DNA of 64,000 nt from Podocnemis expansa (GCA_007922195.1 ML681990.1:40836741-40900740), one strand, 5' to 3'. Numbered from the stretch's first letter, positions 33,313 to 46,125 are shown. The notes: generated from the letters alone by a model not told the origin. Numbers and translations are program-made.

Positions 33313-33365
33313 AAGAAATTTGTTAGTCTTTAAGGTGCCACAGGACTCTCATTGTTTTAGTCTTT

Positions 33366-35080
33366 ATATACCTAGCATGTTTCTCCCATTGTCTGAACCT
33401 CCTTGCACAAAATGAGTTTGATTTTCACTGGCCAATGCAGCACCTGCTAGGCACTGCCGAAAGTATAGCTCCCCATTGCATTCATTCTCTTCTTCAGAGG
33501 CAGATGTATTCATGCTGATTTCTCCTTAAAATAAGAAAACTGCCATGAAAGCAAGTGAAAAAGGATGTGCAAACAAGATGGCATTCTACCGTACAAACTG
33601 TATTAGTTACAGGATCTGAAAAAGATCCTGGCTCCTGTATATTACTGACTCTAGTGAAGTAATATTCCCATCTTCACAGTAGGTAACCTAATACAAAGGA
33701 CCAGCAACAGTCCTTATTAAGTGGGGGATAAGTGAAATAGATTCCTGTGAGAACTAAGGGGAACATGTCTGCTTATTTTTAATCTGCCAGGGCACAATGA
33801 GGGACACAAGGTGTGTTAAAGCCTCACTGTCAGAGACACAGTAAAATTATCCATGCAGGAAACTTAAGACTTCTCAGGATTCACTTCGTTAGTGTAAATG
33901 ACTCTCCACACCATGTTTTGATGAAAGTAGTTTTCAACAACAAAAAAGTGATGGTGACAACAAATGTGTGTGGAATGTAAGGGAACTAAAATGTTAAGAC
34001 AGTTGAGAAGCATGCATGTCTGCCATATTCTTCACAGTTTGCAAGTAACGTAGGCAATGTATCAACGAGGCATCCGCTTAAGGGAAGGAATTCAAAGAAG
34101 AACACTTACAATATTTATTAGGGGGCTGATGTTTGAGGAGAGATGAAAATAACTAAACATGTACAGTTTGGACACGATAATTAACCTGAAGCGCCTCTGA
34201 GAGTGTACAAAGGCCAGAGCAATGCTTGCTTCACCACGTGAAATGACAAAATGTGCTCTCCCAAAACTAGCCTAGCTCTTCCAGCCAATTTTTGAGCCCA
34301 TGACTCTGCTCTCTTTCATCTTCAGGTCTTTAACAAATGCTATGCTGCTGTTAGTTCTAACACTGAGAGGACTTGTGTCCATAATCAAAACCACTGCAAG
34401 TGGTGCATGGGGAGAAGGCTCTTAATCCTCCTGCCCTTGCACACACTTGCCTTTGGTATGGCAGTAATAGGTCAACCCATATCTTTATGTAATCACCACT
34501 AAAAGTTCTTAAAATGGTACCATTACAGCACTTTGCTATTAAAGGAACTTGAACAATGGAGAGCTGCTTCTCCATTACCTGAACTTTTCTGTGGACTAAT
34601 ACTACATTTTATTGTTCTGGCTGGGATATTCAAAGCACTCAATGTTGACCAAACTCTGCCACTGTTGCAGTCACTGGGAGCTTTGCCAACAGCTTTAAGT
34701 GGAGCAGAGTAAGACTATGGTGTGTACTTTTCAAAACCCCTTGATGTATACTAATGTGAACTGAAGAAGGGTGAACGAGGCACAGATAAAACAAGAATCA
34801 GTCCAAACCTGTGTGCAAAAGAATGCAACAAAACCTTGTTGTGGATCTAAAGAGTTTGGAGAGTAATTTTTTTGTTTTTCTAATCCCCAGCAAAAAGGCA
34901 CAAGTCTGATTTTGTGATCAGCAAACTAGTGAGGATGGTGATTTCTTCTTTCTCAGGAGCTAACAGATTGGTTTCATCCTAATTTCTTTTTCCTGAGACG
35001 TTATTTAACCGTACATAAAAAGCTGTCTATTTTCATCAATTTTATTAACATTTTTTCATATCCTCCAAAAGATTAATACA
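33366..35080. other. No gene recognised
   Basis: AT-rich. Nothing supported. Confidence 0.5.
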
Positions 35081-35084
35081 TTTT

Positions 35085-35200
35085 AAACCCAGAAGGGACC
35101 ATTATGATTAGCAAGTCTGACCTCCCATGCTACACACATAGAACCTTAGCCAGTAATTTCTGCATCAACCCCCAACAACTTCTGTTTGAGTTATACCTGT
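35085..35200 (-). mobile_element. CR1 LINE 3' end fragment
   Basis: CCCAGAAGGGACCATTATGA, then AAGTCTGACCTCC and CCAGTAATTTCTGCATCAA: reverse complement of the CR1 3' end used elsewhere in this window (compare 25105-25200). Confidence 0.7.
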
Positions 35201-35204
35201 ATTA

Positions 35205-35240
35205 TGTGCGTGTGTGTGCGTGCATGCGTGTGTGTGCACG
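35205..35240. repeat. (GT)n/(GCGT)n microsatellite
   Basis: Imperfect alternating purine-pyrimidine run TGTGCGTGTGTGTGCGTGCA.. of 36 bases; could adopt Z-DNA. Confidence 0.85.
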
Positions 35241-35784
35241 AGTGAATGAATTAAACTGATTAAAACAGAGAAATGCTAATGAAAGAGAAACATTTAAACT
35301 ATTTTTAATTTTTAGTTGTATTTGCATTTTCTTGCTGCCCTTACGAATACATAACTCCCACTGATTTCAATAGGCTTTACCTAATCATAAAGATTGCTAG
35401 ATTGGTCATAAATTACATATTTCTTAGCATGGAATGATTTAATAAGTAACTTTTCATTTTCTTCATGTCTATATGCCCAACACTGACACTAAATACAGTA
35501 ATTCTTTAGAGCGGATTATTGACTTACACTGATTTCAGGATTGGCAGCCAAGATGATAAACAAGTTTAAACTTGTTTTAAGTTCTGTAGGCAAGGACAGC
35601 ATTTCACACAAGCAAGTACTGACAAATGTTTACCCTTCTGACATTTTTGTTGCTTGTGATAGACATTTGATTTTAAGATCTTGTTATTTTAAAAGCAGAA
35701 TAAACCTTTTTTGGTCATGAAGCCCCAAAGTCTATTTGATAAAAAGTCACCTGACCTATCAGAATAAATACAATGATGGGCATG

Positions 35785-35850
35785 AGACACTCTAATCCTG
35801 ACTCTGCCATTGGCTTGCTGTGTGGCCTTGGTACTGCTGTCAAATCTCAC
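35785..35850 (+). mobile_element. MIR SINE core
   Basis: TCTAATCCTGACTCTGCCAT, then TTGGCTTGCTGTGTGGCCTTGG, match the conserved core of MIR, an old amniote tRNA-derived SINE. Ends are eroded. Confidence 0.6.
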
Positions 35851-36224
35851 AATATTTCCTGATTTTCTTAAAGCACAAGCTCTTGAAGGCAGGTGTTTAC
35901 ATGAGATTCACAGCTTTCACATACAAAATCCCAGGTTTTTTTTAAGCCCTTACAGCTTATGAAGAAAAGCTTGAAAACACAAACTCTAAAGACTCAAAGC
36001 CTACAAGACAACTAAAGAATCTAATTTTATTATTTTTAAAATCTGGCAATTTTGTGGAGCCTGTCTCCTCATTAATAAATGTTTGGAGTCAGCAATACTG
36101 CCTTAGACAAATCACATCTCATTGTCAGTTTCCAATAGATGTAAAATAGAAAGAAGTATGAACCCATGCAATTAATTATTTGCACAACTCTGATCATGCA
36201 AAATTCTTCATAAGTTTGTTACTT

Positions 36225-36600
36225 CTAAAAATCTGTTTTTCTCTGATTCTGTCCTGCTGCTGATCTTGCATGACTCCCTGAATCAAATGGAAGATACTTT
36301 TTCACCCCTGCATCTAAGAAGCTGCCTTGTAGTTTGAAATCTGTTTCTGACTCTATTATAAGGAACATTTTCAGGTTGTTTTGATTTCTTACTTGACCAC
36401 GTTCTGTTAAAGCTTTTGACATGTGTATTGTTGCTGTAGTGTTTTGAATGCAATTATAAAAATCACTGAACAATAAAGATGTTGTTGCCGCTGCTGCTTG
36501 ATCTGGAAGCCAATCCCACACAAACCCTCCTTCTTTTTCCAGAACACTGCACATTGGAAATACAGCAGTATTTAGTTCAGTCACCAGATAAAAATTAAAT
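36225..36600 (-). other. Unrecognised open stretch, about 125 codons
   Basis: The minus strand stays open from a solo LTR at 36.6 kb down to a stop at 36225. The translation has a mixed, protein-like composition (for example GGFVWDWLPDQ and SDFYNCIQNTT) but no motif I recognise. No good splice sites or start were found; the longer frame only begins inside the LTR. Could be a remnant of retroelement coding sequence or a chance frame. Confidence 0.25.
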
Positions 36601-36638
36601 GGCTTTTTTTTCAGCTTGTGAATTAATTTCTTGTTATA

Positions 36639-37051
36639 TGTAACAGGGTGCTGCTGGCACTGTACCTTTTTAACACAACCACCAGGTGTAAACACTTGCA
36701 CTCTTTATTTACAGCACAGATCTACATTCCCATACATAATCCAGCTCTTCTGGCCCTGGGAACTAGGCCCCTAACCCTTGGTGGCTATGAGACAAACTGT
36801 CTGCAAGCACTCCAGCCCTCCTCTCTGGTCACAACCTCCTTCTTTCCTTCCCCAGCCATCTTATAAACCCCTGCTGCTAGGGGACCAGCTGTTCTTAATT
36901 GCCTACCTTGTATTAGCTCATCCAGGCCATATACAGCTCCTACAGCTGCAGGGACCTGTTGACTTGTTCTTATCTCAGCCCAGGTTTGTAGGATGGGGGG
37001 AATAGACTCTGAGGGGGTTAGTATGTTCCAATCTGTCTCATTGCAGGAACA
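36639..37051 (-). repeat. Solo LTR
   Basis: On the minus strand it begins TGTTCCTGCAATGAG and ends CACCCTGTTACA (TGT..ACA ends). It has a TATA box in GGGTTTATAAGATGG (about 36860) and an AATAAA signal in CTGTAAATAAAGAGTGC (about 36707). So it carries promoter and polyadenylation signals in the right order. ATTAATTTC occurs on both sides (36622-36630, 37051-37059), longer than the usual 4-6-bp LTR duplication, so the exact ends are uncertain. Confidence 0.6.
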
Positions 37052-37501
37052 TTAATTTCTGTATCAATACATCCAGAGAGACCAGCTGAATCTCTGGATC
37101 CCAACTAATTTACAGTGAATGTAATGACTTGCTTCCTTTCAAGATTTGACATTCCAAGATTGAACTGGTTACTCTATGATGTTTCTAGCACCAAGAATTT
37201 CACCAGAGATTTATTTGATTTTACCATTTGACTATTCTTAATTTCTCTGCCACTCTACATGTGTGCGCATGTGAGAAGACAAGCACGTACAGAAATGGTT
37301 GTTAAAGTAATAGAAGAATTGTGAGCTATACCTTTGAACTTATGTAGGTCAATGAAGTTATGCTGATTTATATAAATTGTGGATCTAGATCAATAGGTGT
37401 GACTGCCTGTACAAGAACTCACTTCTTATTCTTCCACTGGCCATCTCTAGAACTGAATGGGAAATAGTATTCTTGTCCCACGAGAGCTTTGAGATTTTAA
37501 G

Positions 37502-37950
37502 TTCCAAAGGGGCAGCCATGTTAGTCTAGTTCAGTAAAATAAACAGAGTCTTCCAGCCAGCAGAGAGCTTCCCCTAAGCTGGGAGCTTTTAAAACTCCCG
37601 CCCTGAGCAAGATCTGACTGAGCATGCTCAGCGCGGGAGGAGCAGCCTGTGGCCTGGCCACTCTGCTCCAGTGGCCAGGTAAGAAGGCCCTGAGGGGGAA
37701 GGAACTGGGTATAGTTGGGCAGCCAGTGGGGAAAGGGAGTGGGGGGGAGGGAGAAAGGCAGGGTCAGGACAGCTGTGGAGGGAGTTAGCCATACAAATTG
37801 CTGCACAGAAACACCAAAACTTTCTCAGCTGCATAAGCAGCTTAGAGGGAGCATTGGTCCTTTGGCGCTTTTAAAAACTAACAAATTTATTATTCCAGGA
37901 GCTTTTGTGGGAGAAAATCCTTCAACAGATACTTTGAAGATGGGGGAACT
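37502..37950 (-). mobile_element. Penelope-like copy split by a 300-bp insertion
   Basis: Left part AAGTTCCAAAGGGGCAGCC..AACAGAGTC (37500-37548) and right part CTTTGGCGCTTTTAAAAACTAAC..GGGGGAACTTACAGAATG (37858-37965) join to the family consensus. Between them sits an unrelated GC-rich sequence (37549-37852) that I cannot classify. The hammerhead region reads CUGUUGA..AAAA on the minus strand, with two core defects. Confidence 0.65.
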
Positions 37951-37969
37951 TACAGAATGTTTTTCTTCC

Positions 37970-40900
37970 TATCCCGAATTGATCCCCAAAATCAAAATCT
38001 TGAAAATTTTTGCAATTTAATAATCTGAAAATAAAATGGATTGGGTGAGTTGAAACATTGACTTAAAAAAAATTGATAACCTTTTCATAACTATGCATTG
38101 ACACGTCATTTGAGACCGAAAAAGTGAAACCTCCAACCATTTTAAAGCTCCCCCATCCCCACAACGTTTTGCTTTCAATTGGGAGATTTGCCAAAACCAA
38201 CCTCTTTCCTGTGATCATTTTTTTGTTTCCAAAGTTTGACATTTTCCAAAGAAATTGTTTTCTTGGGAAGTTCCTGACCAACTCAACCCTTAACCCTGTC
38301 TTTTATCTGCTATTTCCAGCCATTTGGCCCTCCTTTTCATTCCTTTATGGAGAAAAGGTGATCATTTAAAGCAATGCTGTAAGCCTACAGACGTGCTGAT
38401 CCTATGGATATTATTCCATCTGCCCTACTATTGCACGGGAATGACTCTGCTTTGTGCCACATACACTACTTCCTGCCAGTCTGAGAGAGGAAGCACAGCA
38501 CTCCATCTGGGCTGGCACTGGCAGACTAACACTGAGAAGGAAAGGAATGTGATGGAAATAAATAACTTTCATTCATTTTAGATTCATGCTATTCCTACCC
38601 TGCATACCAGTCTCAGCTGGTGGAGTGGAAAGGAGTCCCTTGAAACTCAGGAGGGAGCTAACAGAAGGGGCAGAGAAGGACAGCAAATAGACTGGGGTGG
38701 TGGAGCAGAAGTAGTGTGAATTGGATTAAACAGACTTGAGACTGCTGCATCAGCAGACACAGAACAAGTTTGGATCCAGGACAAGGCCTGGAATTATCGT
38801 TGTACTGGGTCCCCTAATCCAGTTTCGCTGCATGTTTGTACTGGTGATAAATGCAAATTCTGCTCAGCTGCATTTTCCTGGATCTGGACAGCTGCTGTCT
38901 TGTCTGAAGTACTTTCAAAATTTACAGTCCTTTAAGATGAAAGAGGGATCACATCTCTATTGGGGGTATTGTTTCCGTATTTCTAGCTACAGACTCAATC
39001 AGATACCTTTCATGTTTTCACCTTGTTAAGGTTATCTGAAAAACCAGAAAAGCTGCAAATCTTGCACCAAAAATCCCATGGACTACTTTGGAGTCACATG
39101 AGTGAAGTTTGCATTTCCTTGTATTTAAATAACAGCTTAAATACTGGAGAATGTAGCACGTGAATGCCTTCATTCTGTGAATGCACATTATCTCTATCCC
39201 TGATTAAGAAAGAAAGAAAGAAAAGGACATTGGAAAACAAATAGGAGGCAAAGTACATATATTTCAGGAACCTGGTGCAACCCTTCCACCCCTTTCTTCT
39301 GCATGTCCCCCATTCCTACTTTTCCCTCTGGCAGGCTGTCTACATCTCTCCAACCCTAGCTCAGTGTACACCTCATTTATTTCTTTTCCCCATGTCAAGG
39401 TCTCCCAATCTTCTCCATGAGAGGTCCTGGGTGCATCCCTTACCTGTACACCAGCACCATGTTTGGGGCTCTGTGTTTGCTCCCCCATTTTTCTGTTCCA
39501 TCTGTGGTTCCCATTCTGCCCCTCCCTCAGGCTCCATGTTGCTTCCATCCATCCTTTGCCACCCCCAACCACCAGTATTTCTCTTCTTTCTGTCTAGGAG
39601 CGAGAGACAACATTCAGGGCATCAATATGTCAAATATTATTGGAGGGATGAAAAGAGATGAGGTAGAGGAACTGTTGTGCTTGATGTCATCAATGGGTGC
39701 CCTCAACTGCACCAAGATGCCTGAGTTCTGACTTTGCCCCCTCAAAGGCAGGGGCTCAGCATGTTCCCCATTTCCCCCCTTTGTTTTCTGATTTCCCCCA
39801 CATCAATAGTGTTCTCACCATTGATACCTAGAACATACCCTGATATTGTGAAAAGGATCTGCTGTGACATCAAAAATTATCACATTACATATCAACAGAG
39901 AAAATGCCTCCATGGTCAGTATAAAGCCTTGCTAGCATGGCCAAGTACAGAGAGCCCATCATCTCAGCTGATGCCAGATAGCTGAGCTGGGAAGGTCACA
40001 TTCTAGTAATTGCATTGCAGAGACAGCTGTCAATGATTCTATCCAGGGACAGATTAAGGGGCCTCAGGGCCCTGGGTTGCCCACCACTGTGGGTCCTCCC
40101 TGGGGCCCCAGCCTCTCACCACTGTGACACGCTCTGTGTGGGACTCAAGCCCCCCACATCAGCCTATGGACGGGCCAGCACTGGAGGAGTGTCTATGGGG
40201 CCAGAGGCCACTTTCTGTGGCTCTCTTGCCCCAGCCAGGGGTGAGGCCAGCTGGTGCACAGTGTGGCCTATGGTGCATTCCCCTGGCCCTGAAAGGCCAT
40301 GCCACAGGCTGCACCACACGCCAGCCAGCCTTGCCTCTGGAGCAAAGTGAACACTACAGGCACCAACAAACAGTGGGAGGTTGCTAATCTTCTTGGTTCA
40401 TAGCTTTTCTTCTGGAGCTGCACACAGCCAGAATAGAAGGGCTTTCCACTGGAGAATAATATCATTTTTATTTAAAAAAAAATGTTGACCAGCACTGGTG
40501 TGATATGATACAAGGTTTTAACTTGCACTTATTTGGGATTGCCCCCATAAATTTATGGTGACTTTGCCGTTCACAAGCAAATCCCAAACTGATGCCAATG
40601 AAAACTTACCAGCACCCCACATCTTCTATGTCACATACTCTACATCACCTTTGCAATTCTTTCCAGTTTTGAGTCAGCATCAGCAGTAAGAATGATGTAA
40701 AGAAAAAATCCAGTGAAATGCCAATCAAAAAATACAAAGAATTAGAGGAACTGCATAAGCTTTGGAAAGAAATATAAAGAAAATATAAGGTACCCCCTGC
40801 AAAATATATTATTGCCAATAACAATATGAGTAATATGAATCACATCCATTCTGATATCTGGCACAATGTGCAGACAGAAAAATACACAGAATTGTTGTCT

Positions 40901-42880
40901 GCGTAATAGTTCCCAGAGTTCTACCATATATACAGAGAGAATATTGCAGATGAGTTCATTCACAGGTGAGGATTATAAGCAGACCCTCAGAGAAAAAAAA
41001 AATCTACCTCTTTATCCTTTTAATACAGAAGCATTGGGTTACTGGTGAGTGGCATAGCATTAGTTCCCAGCATTGCCTTAGCATCACATACAGTGAAAAG
41101 TTTTCCTTTTAACTAAATCCTCTTTTGTTTAAGAAATTGACTTTCATCAATGTCATCTAGGTAAATAGGTTTCTATCATATATGCATTTACAGTAATTAT
41201 ACAAAATATTTTAAGCATAGAAATGCATTTTAACAGTGTCCACTCACCTTGGAAATGTTTTTGGGTCTTGCTTCTACTGTATCATTTGCTAGTTCCTTTT
41301 GCCAGTGTATGTCACAGTAACAGGGTGACTTGCCTTCATACAGAATGAACCCCACCTGAGTGGGATCAAGTAATTCCCTCTAAAGAGGGAAAGGATGTAA
41401 CTGCAGAGAAAGGTTTGGTGTGGAATGGTACAGATGACTAGGAAATAGAAGACTGAACAGTTGTTAGTGAGCCCAAAGGAGCAGCAACTGGGAGAAAGAG
41501 TGTCTTGAGGAGTGACATTGAGCTATGCCCCAGCTCTGGGAAAGAGGACTGCAAGGCATGTTTGAGTAGAGGCTCTTGGTTTGAAATTCAGTTCTCCACT
41601 TCTATGGCAAAGTCCCAGGCTGGGGGACCCAGTATTTTCCTAGGCCTTTTCGACAGAGTTGGCTGATGATTGCGTAGTCAGAAGAGCTGAGCTGACTTCA
41701 GGTTTCAAACAGCATGGCACACTATCATTTTAGAATTTACATGGAATTTAAACAAAACTCCTGGGGAAATGTCATTACCAAAAAATGTTCCTGTCACTCC
41801 AGGAAATGATCCAAACACAGCCAGAACCTAAATTAATTTAAGTTCAGAAATTGTAACATTAACCCCTATTCAGCACTGACTTTGGAGGCAGGGATGACTT
41901 CTCCTCCTTGGGGGTCCAGGTAATATGAGTCTCTGCCAGGGAGCACAAGCCCATCTCTTCATCCATCCCTTCCTCTAAAGGCCCACATCATAACAAGGCC
42001 CAGCTGTCAGAAATTCACACCGGAACCTACAGCATGTAAAGGGTACTCTGCTTCCCCTCCACAGAAACATAGTTCTTTCTTCTCCTTGCTGGGGAAGGAG
42101 AATATATATCCCAAATAAAGAAACAAGGATGCAGCAATGCTTTTGGGAATTAGAGCTCATTTGAGGCTAGGAAGGTTTTTTAGGAGATTTGCTTTTTAAT
42201 GATGTTTAAAATGTTTCTGATTAATATTTGTGCTTTTTAACTGCTGAATTGTACCATAAGGACAACAGGTGCAAATGAAAATAAATCAATATGAATAGAC
42301 TTGAGTAGCTAATCAGAAATCCAGTGATTGGGCTCCTTATCATGCAAGCTTCAGTAGACTGACATCAAGCTGAATTTGACAAGAGTCCATAAAATCCATG
42401 CAAACCTTTGAGCATGTTTTGTCTAATCAAGGCCATAAAGAGGGGCCTTTAGTTTAGTCTGTTCCTCCACGATAGTACATGCTGGTAATTTCAAGGAGAG
42501 CATCAAGTGATTCGCAAATGCATGAAGAAATGAAAACAATTGCCCTGTGGAACAGTTTTTTCTTATTTTGAAAATGTGGTTTTGATAATCTATATGCAAA
42601 AAGAACTAAAATAAATTGTTTAGAGCACTGCTTTCTTGCTTTTACCTTTAATCTTGTGATAAAAATGACTAAAGGATATCTAGCAAGGTCAGACTTTCCC
42701 AAGGCAGACAATGCATTGTATATTGAGTAATAGGTCAGGACAGTCAAATCTGATCATGTGTTGCGATTATGCTAGCACAATAGTTCTGTAGGTTACACCT
42801 ATAGCCATACAGACAGCTGAGCTATGCTACTCCACACCAGCAAGAGACAGAGGGTTTGGTTCACTGCCCGTGTTATTAAT
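37970..42880. other. No gene recognised; possible hAT left end at 40047
   Basis: Nearly 5 kb without a supportable gene. (AAGA)n at about 39205-39224. CAGGGACAGATTAAGGGGC at 40047 resembles the left end of the 13872 hAT MITE (CAGGGCCAGATTAATG), and the following 330 bases are GC-rich, but no right end was found. Confidence 0.45.
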
Positions 42881-43319
42881 ATAAGACTGGTTACACCAGC
42901 TCAGACCAATAGTTCATCTAACTCAGTATCCTGTCTTCCAACAGTGGCTGGGGCCAGATACTTCAAAGGAAATGAACAGAACACAACAATCTTTCAGTGA
43001 TCCAGCCCCTGTCATCCAGTCCCAGCTTCTAGCAGTCTGAGATTCAAAGGACACCCAGAGAACTGGATTGTGTTCCTGATCATCTTGGCTAATAGCCACT
43101 GATGGACCTATCTTTCATGAACTTATTTAATTCCTTTCAAAATCCAGTTATGCTTTTGGCTGCTACTACACCCCCTGGCAAAGAGTTCCACAGGTTGACT
43201 GTGAGATCTTTGAATAAGTACTTCTTTAAGTTTGTTTTCAACCTATTGCCTATTTATTTTATCTGGTGACTCCAGTTTCTTGTGTTTTTTGAAGGAGTAC
43301 ATAACACTTCCTATGTCAA

Positions 43320-43425
43320 AAACAAAAGGTAGATGAAGTAATTTATTTGACCAACTTCTGTTGGTGAAAGAGAAACAAGCTTCCACAAAGCTCTTCCTCA
43401 GATCTGTAAAACTAACAAGGCATAC
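43320..43425 (-). mobile_element. Nested Penelope-like tail (second family)
   Basis: GACCAACTTCTGTTGGTGAAAG and AGCTCTTCCTCAGATCTGTA match the tail at 6.66-6.73 kb and break the CR1 between CACTTCC and CTATTTCACTTTC. On the minus strand CUGAGGA is intact, but the stretch with GAAA is deleted. Confidence 0.65.
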
Positions 43426-44129
43426 CTCCTATTTCACTTTCTCTACAACACTCACGATTTTAAAGACTTCACTTATATCTCCCCTTAGTCTTCTTTTTTC
43501 CAAGCTGAACAGTTGCAGGTTTTTAAATTTCTCCTCATATAGCAGCTGCTCCTTACCCTAATAATTTTTGTTGCCCTTCTCTGCACTTTTTCCAGTCCTA
43601 ATATATCTTATGAGAACTGCATGCAGTATTCAAGATGTGGGCATACAATGCTTTTATATAGTGACATTATGGTATTTACTGATTCATTATCTGTTCCTTT
43701 CCTAATGGTTCTTACCATTGTGTTATTTTATTGATTGATTGATTTTTGACTGTCACTGCACATTAAGCAGATGTCTTCAGAACATTATCCACAATGACTC
43801 CAAGATCCTTCATGACTGGTAACAGCTAATTTATTATTTTGTATGTACAGTTGGAAATATGTTTTCCAATATGCATTATTTTGCATGTATCAACATTGAC
43901 CTTCATCTGTCATTTGTTGCCCAGATATTCAGTTTTGTAAGGCCTTTTGAAGCTCTTCACAGAATGCTTTGGACCTAACTATCTTGAGCTGTTTTGTATA
44001 ATCTTCAAATTTCATTGTTCACTCGTTTTTCCAGATCATTTATGATTATCTTGACCAACACTGGTTCTAGTAGAGATCCTTGGGGACTCCGCTATTTATC
44101 ACCCTCCGTTCTGAAAACTGACCATTTAT

Positions 44130-44960
44130 AATTACCCATGCTTGCTATCTTTTGAGTTACAGATCCATGGGAGGACCGTTCTTCTTATCTCAGGACTATT
44201 TACTTTCTTTAAGAGCCTTTGTCAAATGTTTTCTGAAAGCCCACGTACACTATATTCACTGGATCACCCTTATCCATGTTAGCTGACACCTTCAATGAGT
44301 TTTAGTAGCTTGGTGAGACATAATTTTCCTTTACAAAAGCAGCATTGACTTTTCTCCTACATATTACGTTAATCTATGTATGTGATAATTCTGTTCTTCA
44401 CTACGGTTTTGACCAGTTTGCCTAGTACTGAAGTTAGGCATACTGGTCTGTAATTGCATGGATCATCAATAGGGACTTTTTAAAAAAAATCAACATTACA
44501 TTAGCTGTTCTTCAGGCATCTGGTACAGAGACTGATTTAAATGCTAAGTTACACACCACAGTTAACAGTGTTGCAATTTTATATTTGAGTTCCTTCCGAA
44601 TTTCTAGGTGAATACGAACTGATCCTAGGGACTTATTAGTAGTTAGTTTATCAATTTGTTCCAAAAATTTTTGACACCTCAATCTGAGACACTTCCCCAG
44701 ATTTGTCATTTAAGAAAAATGGCTCAGGTGTGGGAATCTCCCTTAAATCTTCTTCAGTGACAAGTGATGCAAAGAATTCATTTAACTTCTCCACAATGGT
44801 TTTTTCTTGAGCCCTCCTTTAGAACCTCAATCATCCAGTGGCCCCACTGATATTTTGGCAGTCTTCCTGCTTCTGATGTACTTAAAATAATGTTTGTTAG
44901 TTTGTGTCTTTTGCTAGTCACTCTTCAAATTCTGGTTTGGCCTGCATAATTATACATTTT
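44130..44960 (-). pseudogene. CR1 ORF2 fragment (endonuclease-RT junction region)
   Basis: Minus-strand translation shows FLEQIDKLTTNKSLGSVRIH, then KELKYKIATLLTVVCNLAF and KSVSVPDA. This matches the LINE RT N-terminal block LxxLxxxKSPGPDGIHPRVLKEL…SVPDDW. The PDG of SPGPDG is lost. Downstream blocks are detectable at the DNA level but interrupted. The intact protein would be a reverse transcriptase for target-primed integration. Confidence 0.7.
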
Positions 44961-45036
44961 TACAAAGCTCTTCCTCTACCTTGCTGGCTCCAGTGCTTTC
45001 TTCGAGCAGTAGGTAAGGGAATTGCTTTACCCCTTA

Positions 45037-45473
45037 GGGTATGTCCACACGTCTCTTTTATTTTGAAATAACACTGGTTATTTCAAAATAAAAAAGATTA
45101 GGTCCACAAAATGTTTTCTTATTTTGAAATGACAGGCTCTGTCATTTCAAAATAAGAACCGTCATTTCAAAACAGCTTAAACCCCATTCATTTTGAAATG
45201 GCTGTTACTTCAAAATGGTTATTTCAAAATAACACCATTGGGACATGTTGTTTTGAAACAACACCATTGTTTCAAAAGAACTGTTTCGAAACAACATGTC
45301 CAAACAGTGTTATTTTGAAATAACCATTTCGAAATAACAGCCGTTTCGATAACAGGCTTTCCCTTAATTCAAATTAACATTTGCTTAATTTGAATTAACT
45401 TATTTCAAAATAAGGACTTTATTTATTTCGAAATGAGTTATTTCGAAATAAAGATGTATGTGTGGACATAGCC
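45037..45473. mobile_element. Harbinger-related MITE, copy C
   Basis: 437 bp with inverted ends GGGTATGTCCACAC and GTGTGGACATAGCC, flanked by TTA at 45034-45036 and 45474-45476, the preferred TWA-type target of Harbingers. Interior consists of TTTCGAAA/TTTTGAAA palindromes and AATTCGAATT-like blocks shared with copy A at 19.2 kb, but in inverted orientation relative to it. Confidence 0.9.
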
Positions 45474-46125
45474 TTAGTGTTTATTCCACCCTCTACAGGT
45501 GGGCGAGGGTAATATAGCTGCTTTAAGATGACTGCTCCCTGCTGGTTCCCAGTCCTGCCTCTGGCTCTTTTAGGCTCCTGCCTCTTCAGTGGCATTCTTG
45601 CCCCTCCAGTAAATAGCTGGTGGGGGGTTGAGGTGGCAATTCCATTCTAAATTCCAGGTCCCGACCTGGAGACCCTACAAGCAGCAGCCACATGGTGTAG
45701 CTTCAGGAAAGCAACTAGCTTCCCAGAGTTACTTCCTTCTGTGCCTTGACTTAGGGCTTGTACCCTGCATAGACAGGTGCCCTTCCTGGACTGCTTGCCA
45801 GAGAAGGTTCTTGACCTTTGACAGCCCCACAGGTGTTAAAATGCCCAAACCAAATGTCCAGTTCAATCTTTCCCTTCTGGCAGGGTATCTTCCCTTAGGC
45901 CTGGGAAAGGCCCTTTGCCCTCTTCGGGTAAGCTTTTCCCCTCTTCCAGTACTTGTACCTGCAGAGTCCTTTCCTGCCAGTGTTCAGCTCCTTCTCCTAA
46001 AGTCTTCTGGCTGTTCACAGAATTTTGCCTACTCAAACACTGTAGCCAAGGTCCAAAGGGCAGTTGTGTTAATCTAGTTCAGCAAAACAAACAAGGAGTC
46101 CCGTGAGAGTTAAGGACTAACACAT

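Larger units (their letters stand above)
33124..33358. mobile_element. Penelope-like foldback copy with two facing hammerhead relics
   Basis: Begins with the terminus GGGGGTAGCCATGTTAGTCTG and ends with the opposite-strand tail. Two 72-bp arms, 33181-33252 and 33272-33343, are inverted copies of each other (about 90% by eye) separated by 19 bp. AGTCTTT flanks both sides (33117-33123, 33359-33365), a possible target duplication. Each arm carries the tail CAAATTTCTTTGGGCATGAGC or its complement, typical of the family. Confidence 0.8.
42890..44960 (-). mobile_element. CR1 LINE, about 2 kb
   Basis: A single long minus-strand CR1 copy, from the 3' tail (CTCAGTATCCTGTCTTCCAAC, 42920) through the 3' untranslated region into ORF2. 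It is degenerate with many stops. A Penelope piece is nested at 43320-43425. The 5' end is truncated near 44960, normal for LINEs. Confidence 0.8.
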
